Shown in pieces: positions 15,693 to 23,607 of a stretch of 64,000 bases of DNA. Below the pieces are notes generated by a model that searched no databases, was not told the origin of the DNA, and saw only the letters and a list, made by a program, of their open reading frames with translations. The translations under genes were made by a program, and so were the position numbers. Numbering within the stretch: position 1 is the stretch's first letter; each line of letters opens with the position of its first letter. Source of the stretch: an uncultured Lachnospiraceae bacterium (lineage in GTDB: Bacteria; Bacillota; Clostridia; Lachnospirales; Lachnospiraceae); the NCBI GenBank assembly GCA_910577735.1, contig CAJTOO010000001.1:127782-191781 (forward strand), written 5' to 3'.

Positions 15693-17180
15693 ATGGTAGA
15701 AATAATTAGCAACATAAACAGTGCCGTCAACAGTTTCGTCTGGGGAATCCCCATGCTGATACTGCTTATCGGCACAGGAATCCTGATGACTGCCCTGACT
15801 AAATTCTTTCAGCTGTCTCACATCGGACACTGGCTTAAGAATACGATTGGGGGCATTTTCAAAGACAAGCACATCACCAAACATACGGATAAGGACGATA
15901 AATCTATCTCCCAGTTCCAGTCCCTGTGTACGGCGCTTGCAGCCACAATTGGCACAGGCAATATCGTAGGTGTGGCCAGTGCCCTGGTATCCGGTGGCCC
16001 CGGTGCAATCTTCTGGATGTGGATTGTAGCCTTCTTCGGTATGATGACCAACTATTCCGAAAATGTACTGGGTATCTACTACCGTCGTAAAAATGAGAAA
16101 AATGAATGGTGCGGCGGCGCCATGTACTATCTGAAAGACGGCCTTGGTTCCTACAAAGGTTTTAAACAGGTTGGTGCAGTGCTGGCACTGCTGTTCTCCA
16201 TCTTCTGTCTGTTGGCATCCTTCGGCATCGGCAATATGAGTCAGGTAAATTCCATTTCCATCAACATGACTTCCGCTTTTCAAATTCCAGCCAAAATCGT
16301 AGGTATCGTGCTGGCCGTGTTGGCTGCGTTAGTGATCGTAGGCGGTCTTAAGAGAATTGCTTCTGTTACCGAAAAGCTGGTTCCCTTCATGGCAATCATC
16401 TACATAGTGGGCGCACTGATCATCTTTATCATTAACATCGGACAGTGCGGCGCCATTTTTTCTTCTATCCTGAAAGGTGCTTTCGGCCTGCGCGCTGTAG
16501 GCGGCGGTATCGTGGGTTCCGGCGTCAAGATGGCTGTTACCTGGGGTATGAAACGAGGTGTATTCTCCAACGAAGCCGGTCTTGGTTCCTCTGTCATGGT
16601 TCATTCCAATTCCAATGTGAAAGAGCCGGTAAGGCAGGGCATGTGGGGGATTTTCGAGGTATTTGCCGACACTATCGTAGTCTGTACACTGACTGCCTTT
16701 GCAGTACTCTCCTCGGGTCTGGTGGATTTAGAGACAGGTGCAGTATTGAGTTCATCTGAAGGTTCCGCTTTAGTGGGAGAAGCTTTTTCCACGGTATTTG
16801 GTAAGGCCGGCCCAGCTTTTATCGCTCTTGCCATCCTGTTATTTGCTTTCTCCACAGTCCTTGGTTGGAGCCACTATGGTTCTAAGGCATGGGAATATCT
16901 GTTCAATACGAAATCCACAATCATTTATAAAATCGTATTCATTGTGATGATCTATAAAGGCGCTGTCATGAAACCGAATCTTGCCTGGGATCTCTCAGAT
17001 ACCTTCAACGGTCTGATGGCAATCCCTAACCTGATCGGCGTCGTAAGCCTCTCACCGATTGTAGTGAAGATTACGAGAAACTATGTGGCACGCGTCATCA
17101 GGAAAGAAGATGTGAAACCGATACTTTCCGTCTTCCCTGATATTGAGGAAGCACATCTTAAAGAAATGAAAGAAAACTAA
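15693..17180 (+). CDS. Sodium:alanine/glycine symporter (AGCS family)
   Basis: A 495-residue transporter that takes up alanine or glycine with sodium. The AGCS signature runs GTGNIVGVASALVSGGPGA near residue 90, followed by AFFGMMTNYSENVLG and a late MKRGVFSNEAGLGS block. About ten to eleven membrane helices are visible. The ATG at 15693 follows GAGGAGG by about 7 bases; an ATG five bases earlier runs into a stop. It has its own promoter and a leader with a terminator-like hairpin, so expression may be attenuated. A strong bidirectional terminator follows. Confidence 0.95.
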   Translation: MVEIISNINSAVNSFVWGIPMLILLIGTGILMTALTKFFQLSHIGHWLKNTIGGIFKDKHITKHTDKDDKSISQFQSLCTALAATIGTGNIVGVASALVSGGPGAIFWMWIVAFFGMMTNYSENVLGIYYRRKNEKNEWCGGAMYYLKDGLGSYKGFKQVGAVLALLFSIFCLLASFGIGNMSQVNSISINMTSAFQIPAKIVGIVLAVLAALVIVGGLKRIASVTEKLVPFMAIIYIVGALIIFIINIGQCGAIFSSILKGAFGLRAVGGGIVGSGVKMAVTWGMKRGVFSNEAGLGSSVMVHSNSNVKEPVRQGMWGIFEVFADTIVVCTLTAFAVLSSGLVDLETGAVLSSSEGSALVGEAFSTVFGKAGPAFIALAILLFAFSTVLGWSHYGSKAWEYLFNTKSTIIYKIVFIVMIYKGAVMKPNLAWDLSDTFNGLMAIPNLIGVVSLSPIVVKITRNYVARVIRKEDVKPILSVFPDIEEAHLKEMKEN

Positions 17181-17204
17181 TGTAATCTATCAGATCCACT
17201 GAAA

Positions 17205-17237
17205 AAAGGAGCTGCGCCAAAGCGCCAGCTCCTTTTC
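17205..17237. terminator. Bidirectional terminator between the AGCS gene and fba
   Basis: AAAAGGAGCTG (17205-17215) pairs with CAGCTCCTTTT (17227-17237), an 11-bp stem with A and T tracts on either side. It serves both converging genes. Confidence 0.9.
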
Positions 17238-17254
17238 ATATGCTTCCTGTAATT

Positions 17255-18223
17255 TTATGCCTTACCGTCAGAACCAAGTACATTAAGAATCTTGTGAGAA
17301 ACCATTTCCTTCACTGCCTGACGTGCAGGTTTGAGATACTGACGAGGATCGAAATGATCCGGATGCTCTGCAAAATATTTACGCATAACACCTGTCATAG
17401 CAAGACGGATATCGGAATCAATGTTGATCTTACATACAGCAAGCTGTGCTGCCTTACGAAGCTGCTCTTCCGGAATACCTACTGCATCAGGCATATCACC
17501 GCCAAACTGGTTAACCATCTTTACAAACTCCTGCGGAACGGAAGAAGAACCATGCAGAACAATCGGGAAACCAGGCAGTCTCTTAATGCACTCCTCTAAT
17601 ACATCAAAACGAAGCGGCGGCGGAACCAGGATGCCTTCCTCGTTTCTGGTACACTGTGCTGCTGTAAACTTATATGCACCATGAGAAGTACCGATTGCGA
17701 TAGCCAGAGAGTCACAGCCTGTCTTATCAACAAACTCTTCTACTTCTTCCGGACGTGTATAAGACTCCTTACCAGCCTCTACAACGACTTCATCCTCAAC
17801 ACCTGCCAGAGTACCAAGCTCTGCCTCAACCACAGCACCCTTGTCATGTGCATACTCAACTACCTGCTTTGTGAGAGCGATATTATCCTCAAAAGACTTG
17901 GAAGAAGCATCGATCATAACAGAAGTAAATCCGCCGTCGATACAGGATTTACACAGCTCAAAAGTGTCACCATGATCCAGATGAAGCGCAATCGGAATCT
18001 GCGGATTCTCTGCTACTGCTGCCTCTACTAATTTCACCAGATATGTGTGATTTGCATAGGCACGTGCGCCTTTGGACACCTGAAGGATAACAGGGCTGTT
18101 TAATTCTCCTGCTGCCTCTGTGATACCCTGAACGATCTCCATGTTGTTTACGTTGAAAGCGCCGACCGCATAACCGCCATCATATGCCTTCTTAAACATT
18201 TCGGTTGTTGTAACTAATGCCAT
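17255..18223 (-). CDS. fba: Class II fructose-bisphosphate aldolase
   Basis: Cleaves fructose 1,6-bisphosphate to dihydroxyacetone phosphate and glyceraldehyde 3-phosphate in glycolysis. The zinc-binding LHLDHGDTFE motif lies near residue 82, with AIGTSHGAYKF near 177 and VLHGSSSVPQEFV near 223 for phosphate and zinc binding. The length of 322 residues is slightly above the 285-310 usual for tetrameric class II enzymes. AGGAAGAAAA precedes the ATG. It is a single-gene unit with its own promoter and a shared terminator with the AGCS gene. Confidence 0.96.
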   Translation of the reverse strand: MALVTTTEMFKKAYDGGYAVGAFNVNNMEIVQGITEAAGELNSPVILQVSKGARAYANHTYLVKLVEAAVAENPQIPIALHLDHGDTFELCKSCIDGGFTSVMIDASSKSFEDNIALTKQVVEYAHDKGAVVEAELGTLAGVEDEVVVEAGKESYTRPEEVEEFVDKTGCDSLAIAIGTSHGAYKFTAAQCTRNEEGILVPPPLRFDVLEECIKRLPGFPIVLHGSSSVPQEFVKMVNQFGGDMPDAVGIPEEQLRKAAQLAVCKINIDSDIRLAMTGVMRKYFAEHPDHFDPRQYLKPARQAVKEMVSHKILNVLGSDGKA

Positions 18224-18258
18224 ACTATTTTCTTCCTTTCTATTTAATATTGTATGCT

Positions 18259-18273
18259 TTCCAGTTGCTGGAA
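18259..18273. promoter_or_regulatory. Palindrome in the fba leader
   Basis: TTCCAG/CTGGAA with a 3-base centre lies about 10 bases downstream of the fba -10 box, near the predicted transcription start. It could be an operator or a small 5' hairpin. Confidence 0.4.
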
Positions 18274-18283
18274 CCTAACTCTT

Positions 18284-18312
18284 ATTTTAACAGCCATGTC
18301 CACGAAAAGCAA
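18284..18312 (-). promoter_or_regulatory. Promoter of fba
   Basis: Minus-strand TTGCTT (18312-18307), 17 bases, TAAAAT (18289-18284). Confidence 0.6.
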
Positions 18313-18326
18313 TGTATTTAAGGTAA

Positions 18327-19355
18327 TTATTCCGCAGAATCTTCCGCCGCTAATATAGCTGATTTTTCTGCTGATAACTCGATAGCGCTTTGCGCAGATA
18401 AGGCAATAGCGTTTTCTGTAGATAAGGCAATAGCGTTTTCTGTAGATAACGCAATAGCGTTTTCTACAGGGATACGTATTTTTAATGCCCTATGGCAGTT
18501 CTGAATCTGTGCCACAAGATGTTCCCCGCCAAATTCTCCGTCCAAAGTCCATGCCACAGGTTCCTGGGACTCCACTCTTATGCTTTCTGCCTCATAGGTA
18601 TAGATATGTTCCGACTTCACCCTTTTATCCACTAACGCCAAAATAATATTGTTGATATCCAGGGGATTGGAAGGTTTGCGGATCAGCGTTACCTCAAAGA
18701 GCCCGTCATCCAGAGACACATTTTTACCTGTGATTCCCCGAAATCCGCCCACAGAATGAGAATTTGTAATCATGCCATAGATAAATTCTCCCTCGATCAT
18801 CTCCCCGTTACAGGTAATCTTCAGGGGATATGCGCGCACTGACGGCAGGCGTCTCACACCCTCTAACAGATATGCGGCATGTCCAAGCACATTCTTGACG
18901 TCCTGTTTCGTCTGGTAGGAAACATCCGTAAAAATACCAAAGGCAGCCACATAAATAAATATGTCCTTATTAAAGGAACCGATATCACAGTCAAAATCCC
19001 TGCCATTTACCACCACATCAGCCGCATGCCGCATGTTCTTTGGTATCTTTAAACTGTTGGCAAAATCATTGGTACTGCCCGCCGGAACATAACCGATTGG
19101 AAGCCTCTTTTGAGACTTCATCATACCGGTCACCACCTCATCCAAGGTCCCGTCGCCGCCGCTGCAAACTACCATATCATAACCAGCGTTCCTTTCTTTT
19201 ACCACTCGGACTGCATCTCCCGCCGACTGCGTCGGATAAGCTGTCACCTCGTAGCCGGCCTTTGTAAAAATATCAATGATATCCAAAAGGTTACTCTTAA
19301 TCTGTGCCTTGCCAGCTTTCGGATTGTAGATAAAAAGCATCTTTTTATCCATCAT
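18327..19355 (-). CDS. Diacylglycerol/lipid kinase family protein (YegS/DagK type)
   Basis: Phosphorylates a lipid such as diacylglycerol. The catalytic domain (residues 1-135) starts FIYNPKAGKAQIKSNL and holds the nucleotide-binding VVCSGGDGTLDEV and VPAGSTNDFA motifs; a beta-sandwich domain follows to about residue 300. The ATG at 19355 was chosen because AGGAGG lies 5 bases upstream; an in-frame ATG 5 codons earlier puts that site inside the gene. The last 45 residues are unusual: repeats of an 8-residue unit (STENAIAL), then Ala/Glu-rich sequence, encoded by 24-bp tandem repeats. It follows the crh-like gene after a terminator. Confidence 0.9.
   Translation of the reverse strand: MMDKKMLFIYNPKAGKAQIKSNLLDIIDIFTKAGYEVTAYPTQSAGDAVRVVKERNAGYDMVVCSGGDGTLDEVVTGMMKSQKRLPIGYVPAGSTNDFANSLKIPKNMRHAADVVVNGRDFDCDIGSFNKDIFIYVAAFGIFTDVSYQTKQDVKNVLGHAAYLLEGVRRLPSVRAYPLKITCNGEMIEGEFIYGMITNSHSVGGFRGITGKNVSLDDGLFEVTLIRKPSNPLDINNIILALVDKRVKSEHIYTYEAESIRVESQEPVAWTLDGEFGGEHLVAQIQNCHRALKIRIPVENAIALSTENAIALSTENAIALSAQSAIELSAEKSAILAAEDSAE
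18373..18468. repeat. 24-bp tandem repeat inside the lipid kinase gene
   Basis: Four consecutive 24-base units start at 18373, 18397, 18421 and 18445. The second and third are identical, the fourth differs at a few bases and the first is more diverged. A degenerate unit may precede at 18349. Being a multiple of three, changes in copy number keep the frame and only alter the protein tail. Confidence 0.85.
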
Positions 19356-19390
19356 AATCGCCTCCTGCACTAATCATATCAAATAAATTG

Positions 19391-19418
19391 CAAAAAGAAA
19401 AGACGGTCTGCCCGCCTT
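19391..19418 (-). terminator. Intrinsic terminator after the crh-like gene
   Basis: On the minus strand AAGGCGG pairs with CCGTCTT (one G-U pair) across a 5-base loop, followed by TTCTTTTTG. It closes the hprK-to-crh block. Confidence 0.65.
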
Positions 19419-19472
19419 CTCTGATTTCTTTATTTTATGCCTGATCAAATGTCACTTGTGTCTGCCGTTTTC

Positions 19473-19727
19473 CTATTTAGCACTCAGGAATTTTTCAATC
19501 TCAGCAACAGCTGCTTCCTCATCATTTCCCTCAGCGATCACGGTCACCTCTGCACCGCTTTCAAGGCCCATGCTCATCATACCCATAATACTCTTTGCGT
19601 TTACTTTTCTGTTCTCTGAGTTGAGGTACACTGTGCTTTCAAATTGGCTGGCCACCTGCACAAGCATTGCCACTGGTCTTGCTTCCAGACCAGTTTCCAG
19701 TTTGATCTGGATCGACTTTTCAATCAT
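19473..19727 (-). CDS. crh: Crh-like HPr family protein lacking the PTS histidine
   Basis: An 84-residue HPr fold protein. Position 15, the His that accepts phosphate from enzyme I in HPr, is Glu here (TGLEARPV), so it cannot carry PTS phosphate. Ser46 is kept in NAKSIMGMMSMG, the site phosphorylated by HPr kinase. This matches Crh of Bacillus, which has Gln at residue 15 and acts only in carbon catabolite repression with CcpA. Location supports this: it follows whiA by 14 bases, as crh does in Bacillus, and hprK is four genes upstream. GGAGG precedes the ATG. A true HPr is expected elsewhere in the genome. Confidence 0.9.
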   Translation of the reverse strand: MIEKSIQIKLETGLEARPVAMLVQVASQFESTVYLNSENRKVNAKSIMGMMSMGLESGAEVTVIAEGNDEEAAVAEIEKFLSAK

Positions 19728-19741
19728 AACGTTCTCCTCCT

Positions 19742-20644
19742 TTACGATCTGATTTTATCAGCGATTTCGCTCAGTCTGCGCAACCTATGATTTACCCCCG
19801 ATTTCCCCACTGACGGTTCCAGATACTCTCCAAGTTCTTTCAATGCGGCATCCGGATATTCCAACCGGATTTCCGCCATCTGCCGCAGATTATCCGGCAG
19901 ATTCCCAAAACCATATTTATCCCTGATCAACAAAATATCTTCGATCTGCTTGGAAGCCGCCGTTACTGTTTTAGAGATATTAGCCGTTTCACAGTTGACT
20001 CTCCTGTTGACAGAGTTACGCATCTCCTTTACAATCCGGAGATTTTCCAGATTCATCAATGAAACATGCGCTCCCATAACATTGAGCAGATCCACAATGC
20101 CGGAACCTTCTTTTAAATACACCACATCGTATTTCTTGCGCCTGATAATCTTCGCCTCTATCTGAAACTCCTGCAAGATCATCTGCAACTGCACTGCCTG
20201 CGCCTTCTCATCACAGACAAATTCCAAATGATAACTTTTCCGGGGATCACTCATAGAGCCAACACACAGGAAGGCGCCTCTCAGATATGCCCTGGCACAG
20301 CAGGAATTTTTAACCAGCAAAGGATTGACTGGACTGGTCAATTCCAGTTCTCCCGATTCCTTTCCATTAAGATGCAAAGCTTGTATGACTTTACATTCCA
20401 ATGTATCATCAGGGATCAGTCTTTCTTTTCCTTGCATAACAGTTTCTATATTAAACGTTTTGCGAAGTAATGTAAAGCATTTTCTCACAACTGCTTCATT
20501 TTCTGTGTCAAGTTTCAGATGCGCATTCCCTTCACAGGATTCTGCACTGAAAAGCAAAAGCGCCGCCAGTTCCGCCAGCTGACAATGTCTGGCCGAACTG
20601 ATATGAGCCGCCAGTTCCTCTTTGACATTTCCGGAAAAAGACAT
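19742..20644 (-). CDS. whiA: WhiA family DNA-binding protein
   Basis: A 300-residue protein with an N-terminal LAGLIDADG-like fold lacking endonuclease residues (starting FSGNVKEELAAHI) and a C-terminal helix-turn-helix (DAALKELGEYLEPSVGKSGV then RLRRLSEIA). WhiA controls sporulation septation in Streptomyces and affects division and chromosome segregation in Bacillus. GAGGAG lies 7 bases before the ATG, 12 bases after the rapZ stop, so the two are co-transcribed. The order rapZ, whiA, crh-like matches Bacillus, except that yvcK is absent between rapZ and whiA. Confidence 0.96.
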   Translation of the reverse strand: MSFSGNVKEELAAHISSARHCQLAELAALLLFSAESCEGNAHLKLDTENEAVVRKCFTLLRKTFNIETVMQGKERLIPDDTLECKVIQALHLNGKESGELELTSPVNPLLVKNSCCARAYLRGAFLCVGSMSDPRKSYHLEFVCDEKAQAVQLQMILQEFQIEAKIIRRKKYDVVYLKEGSGIVDLLNVMGAHVSLMNLENLRIVKEMRNSVNRRVNCETANISKTVTAASKQIEDILLIRDKYGFGNLPDNLRQMAEIRLEYPDAALKELGEYLEPSVGKSGVNHRLRRLSEIADKIRS

Positions 20645-20656
20645 CCTTACACTCCT

Positions 20657-21511
20657 CTAATTAATGTCCCGGTGATACAGCTTTGTACCATAGGTTCCAT
20701 GATCCTTCATTTTTGCATAAAGTTCATTGGCAAGTGTAACACTTCTGTGTTTTCCCCCTGTACAGCCAATCCCTACCACTAACTGATGCTTACCTTCCTT
20801 CACATAATTGGGAATCAGAAAGTCCAGCATGTCCACCAGTTTCCCTAGAAATTCCGAGGCCTCCGGAAATTCCATCACATAGTCCTGTACTTCTTTATCA
20901 TTACCAGTTTTATGTTTCAGTTCATCAATATAGAACGGATTCGGGAGAAATCTCACATCAAACACCAAATCTGCATCTGCCGGAATACCATTCTTAAACC
21001 CAAAAGACAGAATACTCACAATCAAGGAATTATATTCCTTATTGTGTATAAAGATATTGTCAATCTCCTCTTTTAACTCACGCGTCAGGAGTTTAGAAGT
21101 ATCGATGATGTAATCGGCTTTTCGCCGAATCTCCTCCAGCGTCTCGCGTTCCTTGTGTATCCCCTCTTCCACCCGGCCTTTGGGGGAAAGAGGATGCAGC
21201 CTTCTGGTCTCCTTATATCTTTTAAGAAGGACCGCATCTGAGGCTTCCAGAAAAAGAATCTCAAACAGATATCCGTTCTCCTTGAGTTTCTCTAAAATCC
21301 TGCACACCCCGTCAAAGGATTGATCCGCACGCACGTCAACCCCCAGCGCCACTTTATTGACTTCACTGTTGGGCATCGCAATCAATTCCACAAATTTTTC
21401 AATCAATGCCACCGGCAGATTATCCACACAGTAAAAGCCCACATCCTCCAACATTTTCATGGCAGTCCGCTTCCCCGAACCGCTCATTCCCGTCACGATT
21501 ACAAATCTCAT
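20657..21511 (-). CDS. rapZ: RNase adapter protein RapZ (YvcJ)
   Basis: A 284-residue nucleotide-binding protein. In enterics RapZ steers RNase E to a small RNA controlling amino-sugar synthesis, and in Bacillus YvcJ affects competence. The N-terminal P-loop reads GMSGSGKRT, with Arg where most members have Ser or Thr directly after Lys. VDNLP and the C-terminal GCTGGKHRSV are family signatures. The start at 21511 was chosen because GGGGGAT precedes it and the homologous start MRFVIVTG follows. It lies between murB and whiA, close to both, consistent with a link to cell-wall amino sugars. Confidence 0.94.
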   Translation of the reverse strand: MRFVIVTGMSGSGKRTAMKMLEDVGFYCVDNLPVALIEKFVELIAMPNSEVNKVALGVDVRADQSFDGVCRILEKLKENGYLFEILFLEASDAVLLKRYKETRRLHPLSPKGRVEEGIHKERETLEEIRRKADYIIDTSKLLTRELKEEIDNIFIHNKEYNSLIVSILSFGFKNGIPADADLVFDVRFLPNPFYIDELKHKTGNDKEVQDYVMEFPEASEFLGKLVDMLDFLIPNYVKEGKHQLVVGIGCTGGKHRSVTLANELYAKMKDHGTYGTKLYHRDIN

Positions 21512-21555
21512 ACGTATCCCCCATGGCAATATCTCTGGTAATGCTGGAAACCGTA

Positions 21556-22467
21556 CTAAAAATCCCCCAGAAAAATGACTTCCGGTTCCAGCGTCACATG
21601 GAATTTTTCTTTCACTCTCTCCTGTACTTCCTCAATGACTTCCCGGATATCCGCCGCCGCTGCGTTTCCCCTGTTGATCACAAAGCCGCAATGTTTGTCA
21701 GATACCTGCGCCCCGCCAATCCGATATCCCCGAAGACCCGCATCCATAATCAGCTTGCCTGCATAATTTCCCTCCGGCCTCTTAAAGGTACTGCCTGCGC
21801 TGGGATATTCAAGGGGCTGCTTACTCTTTCTAAGCTGTGCCAGTTCTTCCATTCTGGCGCCAATACAATCCGCATCCCCGGCTGTCAGCTGAAGCGTCAC
21901 CTCCAGCACAATAAACGGCCTGTTCTTAATAATGCTGGTACGATAGCCGAACTCCATCGTATCGTTATCAAGCGTCATAATCTGCCCGTCCCGATCCATC
22001 ACCCGGACCGACTCCACAATCTGTTTCATCTCTCCATCATATGCACCGGCGTTCATGACAATCGCTCCGCCCACGCTGCCGGGAATCCCGGCTGCAAACT
22101 CCATCCCGGAAAGACTGTTCGTTCTGGCGGCTGCCGCCACTTTGGATAATAAAGCACCTGCTTTTACCGTAATCCGGGTGCCTTCCACATATACTTCCTC
22201 CATCGGGCCGCCCATCTTTACGATGACACCCCTGTAGCCTTTATCCCCCACCAATAAATTACTGCCATTGCCCAGCACAAAATACTCCTGTTCAATCTGA
22301 TTCAGATAGGTGATCAGCTTTACAAGCTCTTCCTCTGACTGAACAATAACAATAGATTCAGCCACACCGCCCACACGGAAGGTCGTATACTTACTCATCG
22401 GTTCGTGAAACAAAATTCTCTCATCAGGAACGATTGTCCTGATATGGTCATACATCGATGTATTCAC
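21556..22467 (-). CDS. murB: UDP-N-acetylenolpyruvoylglucosamine reductase
   Basis: Second committed enzyme of peptidoglycan precursor synthesis; reduces UDP-GlcNAc-enolpyruvate to UDP-MurNAc with NADPH and FAD. FAD-binding motifs FVLGNGSNLLV and AGIPGSVGGAIVMNAGAYDGE are clear, as is the type II MurB block SAGSTFKRPEGNYAGKLI with the catalytic Ser. Length 303 residues is normal for the Gram-positive type. The start is a GTG at 22467 because AGGGG lies 6 bases upstream; the next ATG would be 18 bases from it. It sits in the hprK to crh-like block. Confidence 0.96.
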   Translation of the reverse strand: MNTSMYDHIRTIVPDERILFHEPMSKYTTFRVGGVAESIVIVQSEEELVKLITYLNQIEQEYFVLGNGSNLLVGDKGYRGVIVKMGGPMEEVYVEGTRITVKAGALLSKVAAAARTNSLSGMEFAAGIPGSVGGAIVMNAGAYDGEMKQIVESVRVMDRDGQIMTLDNDTMEFGYRTSIIKNRPFIVLEVTLQLTAGDADCIGARMEELAQLRKSKQPLEYPSAGSTFKRPEGNYAGKLIMDAGLRGYRIGGAQVSDKHCGFVINRGNAAAADIREVIEEVQERVKEKFHVTLEPEVIFLGDF

Positions 22468-22544
22468 TTTCTACCCCTGCTTCTCCAACTTCATATTCTA
22501 TCTATATTCTCTATTAGCATGTTCTGTTCCGTGTAAATTATGTA

Positions 22545-22576
22545 CAAGGCACATGCTATCCCTAACAAGTGCCTTG
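22545..22576 (-). repeat. Stem-loop between glcK and murB
   Basis: CAAGGCAC (22545-22552) and GTGCCTTG (22569-22576) form an 8-bp inverted repeat with a 16-base loop. There is no T tract after it, so it may moderate rather than end transcription. Confidence 0.5.
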
Positions 22577-22594
22577 CCTGTAAGCTTCGTATTT

Positions 22595-23533
22595 CTAGTT
22601 CAGGACCATCCTGGCCGCACCATAGATGCCTGCATCATTACCAAGCGTAGCCAGCGCAAATTTGGCGTCTTTGCAGCCATGGAATACTGTTCTCTCAAAA
22701 GGCGGTTTGATATAGTCAAACAAAATCTCACCGGCCTTGGACACCCCGCCGCCAATCACAAAGATTTCCGGGTTCACAACACCTGCAATGACCCCCAGAC
22801 CCTTTCCCAGATATTCACCAAAGGCACATGCCACCTCAATTGCCAGCCCGTCACCCGCCTTCACAGCATCAAACACCGCTTTGGCAGACACTTCCCCGCT
22901 CCGCAGGACACTATCCTTATCGCTCGCCTTTAAAGCCCGGTTGGCCAGCCTGGTAATCCCTGTGGCAGAAGCATACTGCTCAAGACATCCCGGATTACCG
23001 CAGTTACAGGGTTCCGTCTCATTATCTTCCACATGAATATGCCCAATCTCTCCGCCTGCACCTGTAGCACCCGTCACAATCTCACCATTTATGATGATGC
23101 CGCCGCCAACGCCCGTTCCCAGCGTAACTGCCACCAGACTCTTATGGCCCTGGCCGCCGCCCTTCCACATTTCACCAAGCGCCGCCACATTGGCATCATT
23201 ACCGCACTCCACCCTCATGCCGTCCAGAAGTGTGGTAAGATTCTCCTTTAGGTTAAACATATTCCAGCCAAGATTCACCGCCCTGTGTACGATGCCATAA
23301 CCGTCTACCGGACCAGGCACACCCACACCAACGCCTGCCACATCTTCCTTTACGATAGATTTCTCTGCCATCTTAACCTTAATGCTGTTTGCAATATCCG
23401 GTAATATCATCTCACCGTTATTCTCTGTCCTCGTAGGAATTTCCCACTTATCGACCACCATGCCATGTAAATCAAATAACCCCAGTTTAACAGTCGTTCC
23501 ACCCACATCTATCCCAAATACATAACCTGCCAT
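22595..23533 (-). CDS. glcK: ROK family glucokinase
   Basis: Phosphorylates glucose with ATP at entry to glycolysis. The first residues YVFGIDVGGTTVKLG are the ROK phosphate-binding motif; LGTGVGGGIIING and the zinc-binding CNCGNPGCLEQYAS near residue 170 complete the signature. Length 312 matches clostridial and Bacillus glucokinases. The ATG at 23533 was chosen since the homologous start is MAGYVFGID and AAAGGG lies 8 bases upstream; a further in-frame ATG 19 codons earlier is unlikely. It lies 74 bases after hprK, tying glucose use to the HprK/Crh regulatory pair. Confidence 0.94.
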   Translation of the reverse strand: MAGYVFGIDVGGTTVKLGLFDLHGMVVDKWEIPTRTENNGEMILPDIANSIKVKMAEKSIVKEDVAGVGVGVPGPVDGYGIVHRAVNLGWNMFNLKENLTTLLDGMRVECGNDANVAALGEMWKGGGQGHKSLVAVTLGTGVGGGIIINGEIVTGATGAGGEIGHIHVEDNETEPCNCGNPGCLEQYASATGITRLANRALKASDKDSVLRSGEVSAKAVFDAVKAGDGLAIEVACAFGEYLGKGLGVIAGVVNPEIFVIGGGVSKAGEILFDYIKPPFERTVFHGCKDAKFALATLGNDAGIYGAARMVLN

Positions 23534-23607
23534 CTCACATACCCTTTCTACCCTTCCCATGATTAATATCCCAACTATACAAAGCAGCAAAACTTCTTCC
23601 TGTATCC

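Noticed and set aside
22545..22576. Full terminator between glcK and murB
   Set aside because: The stem lacks a following T tract on the minus strand, so it is listed only as a stem-loop.
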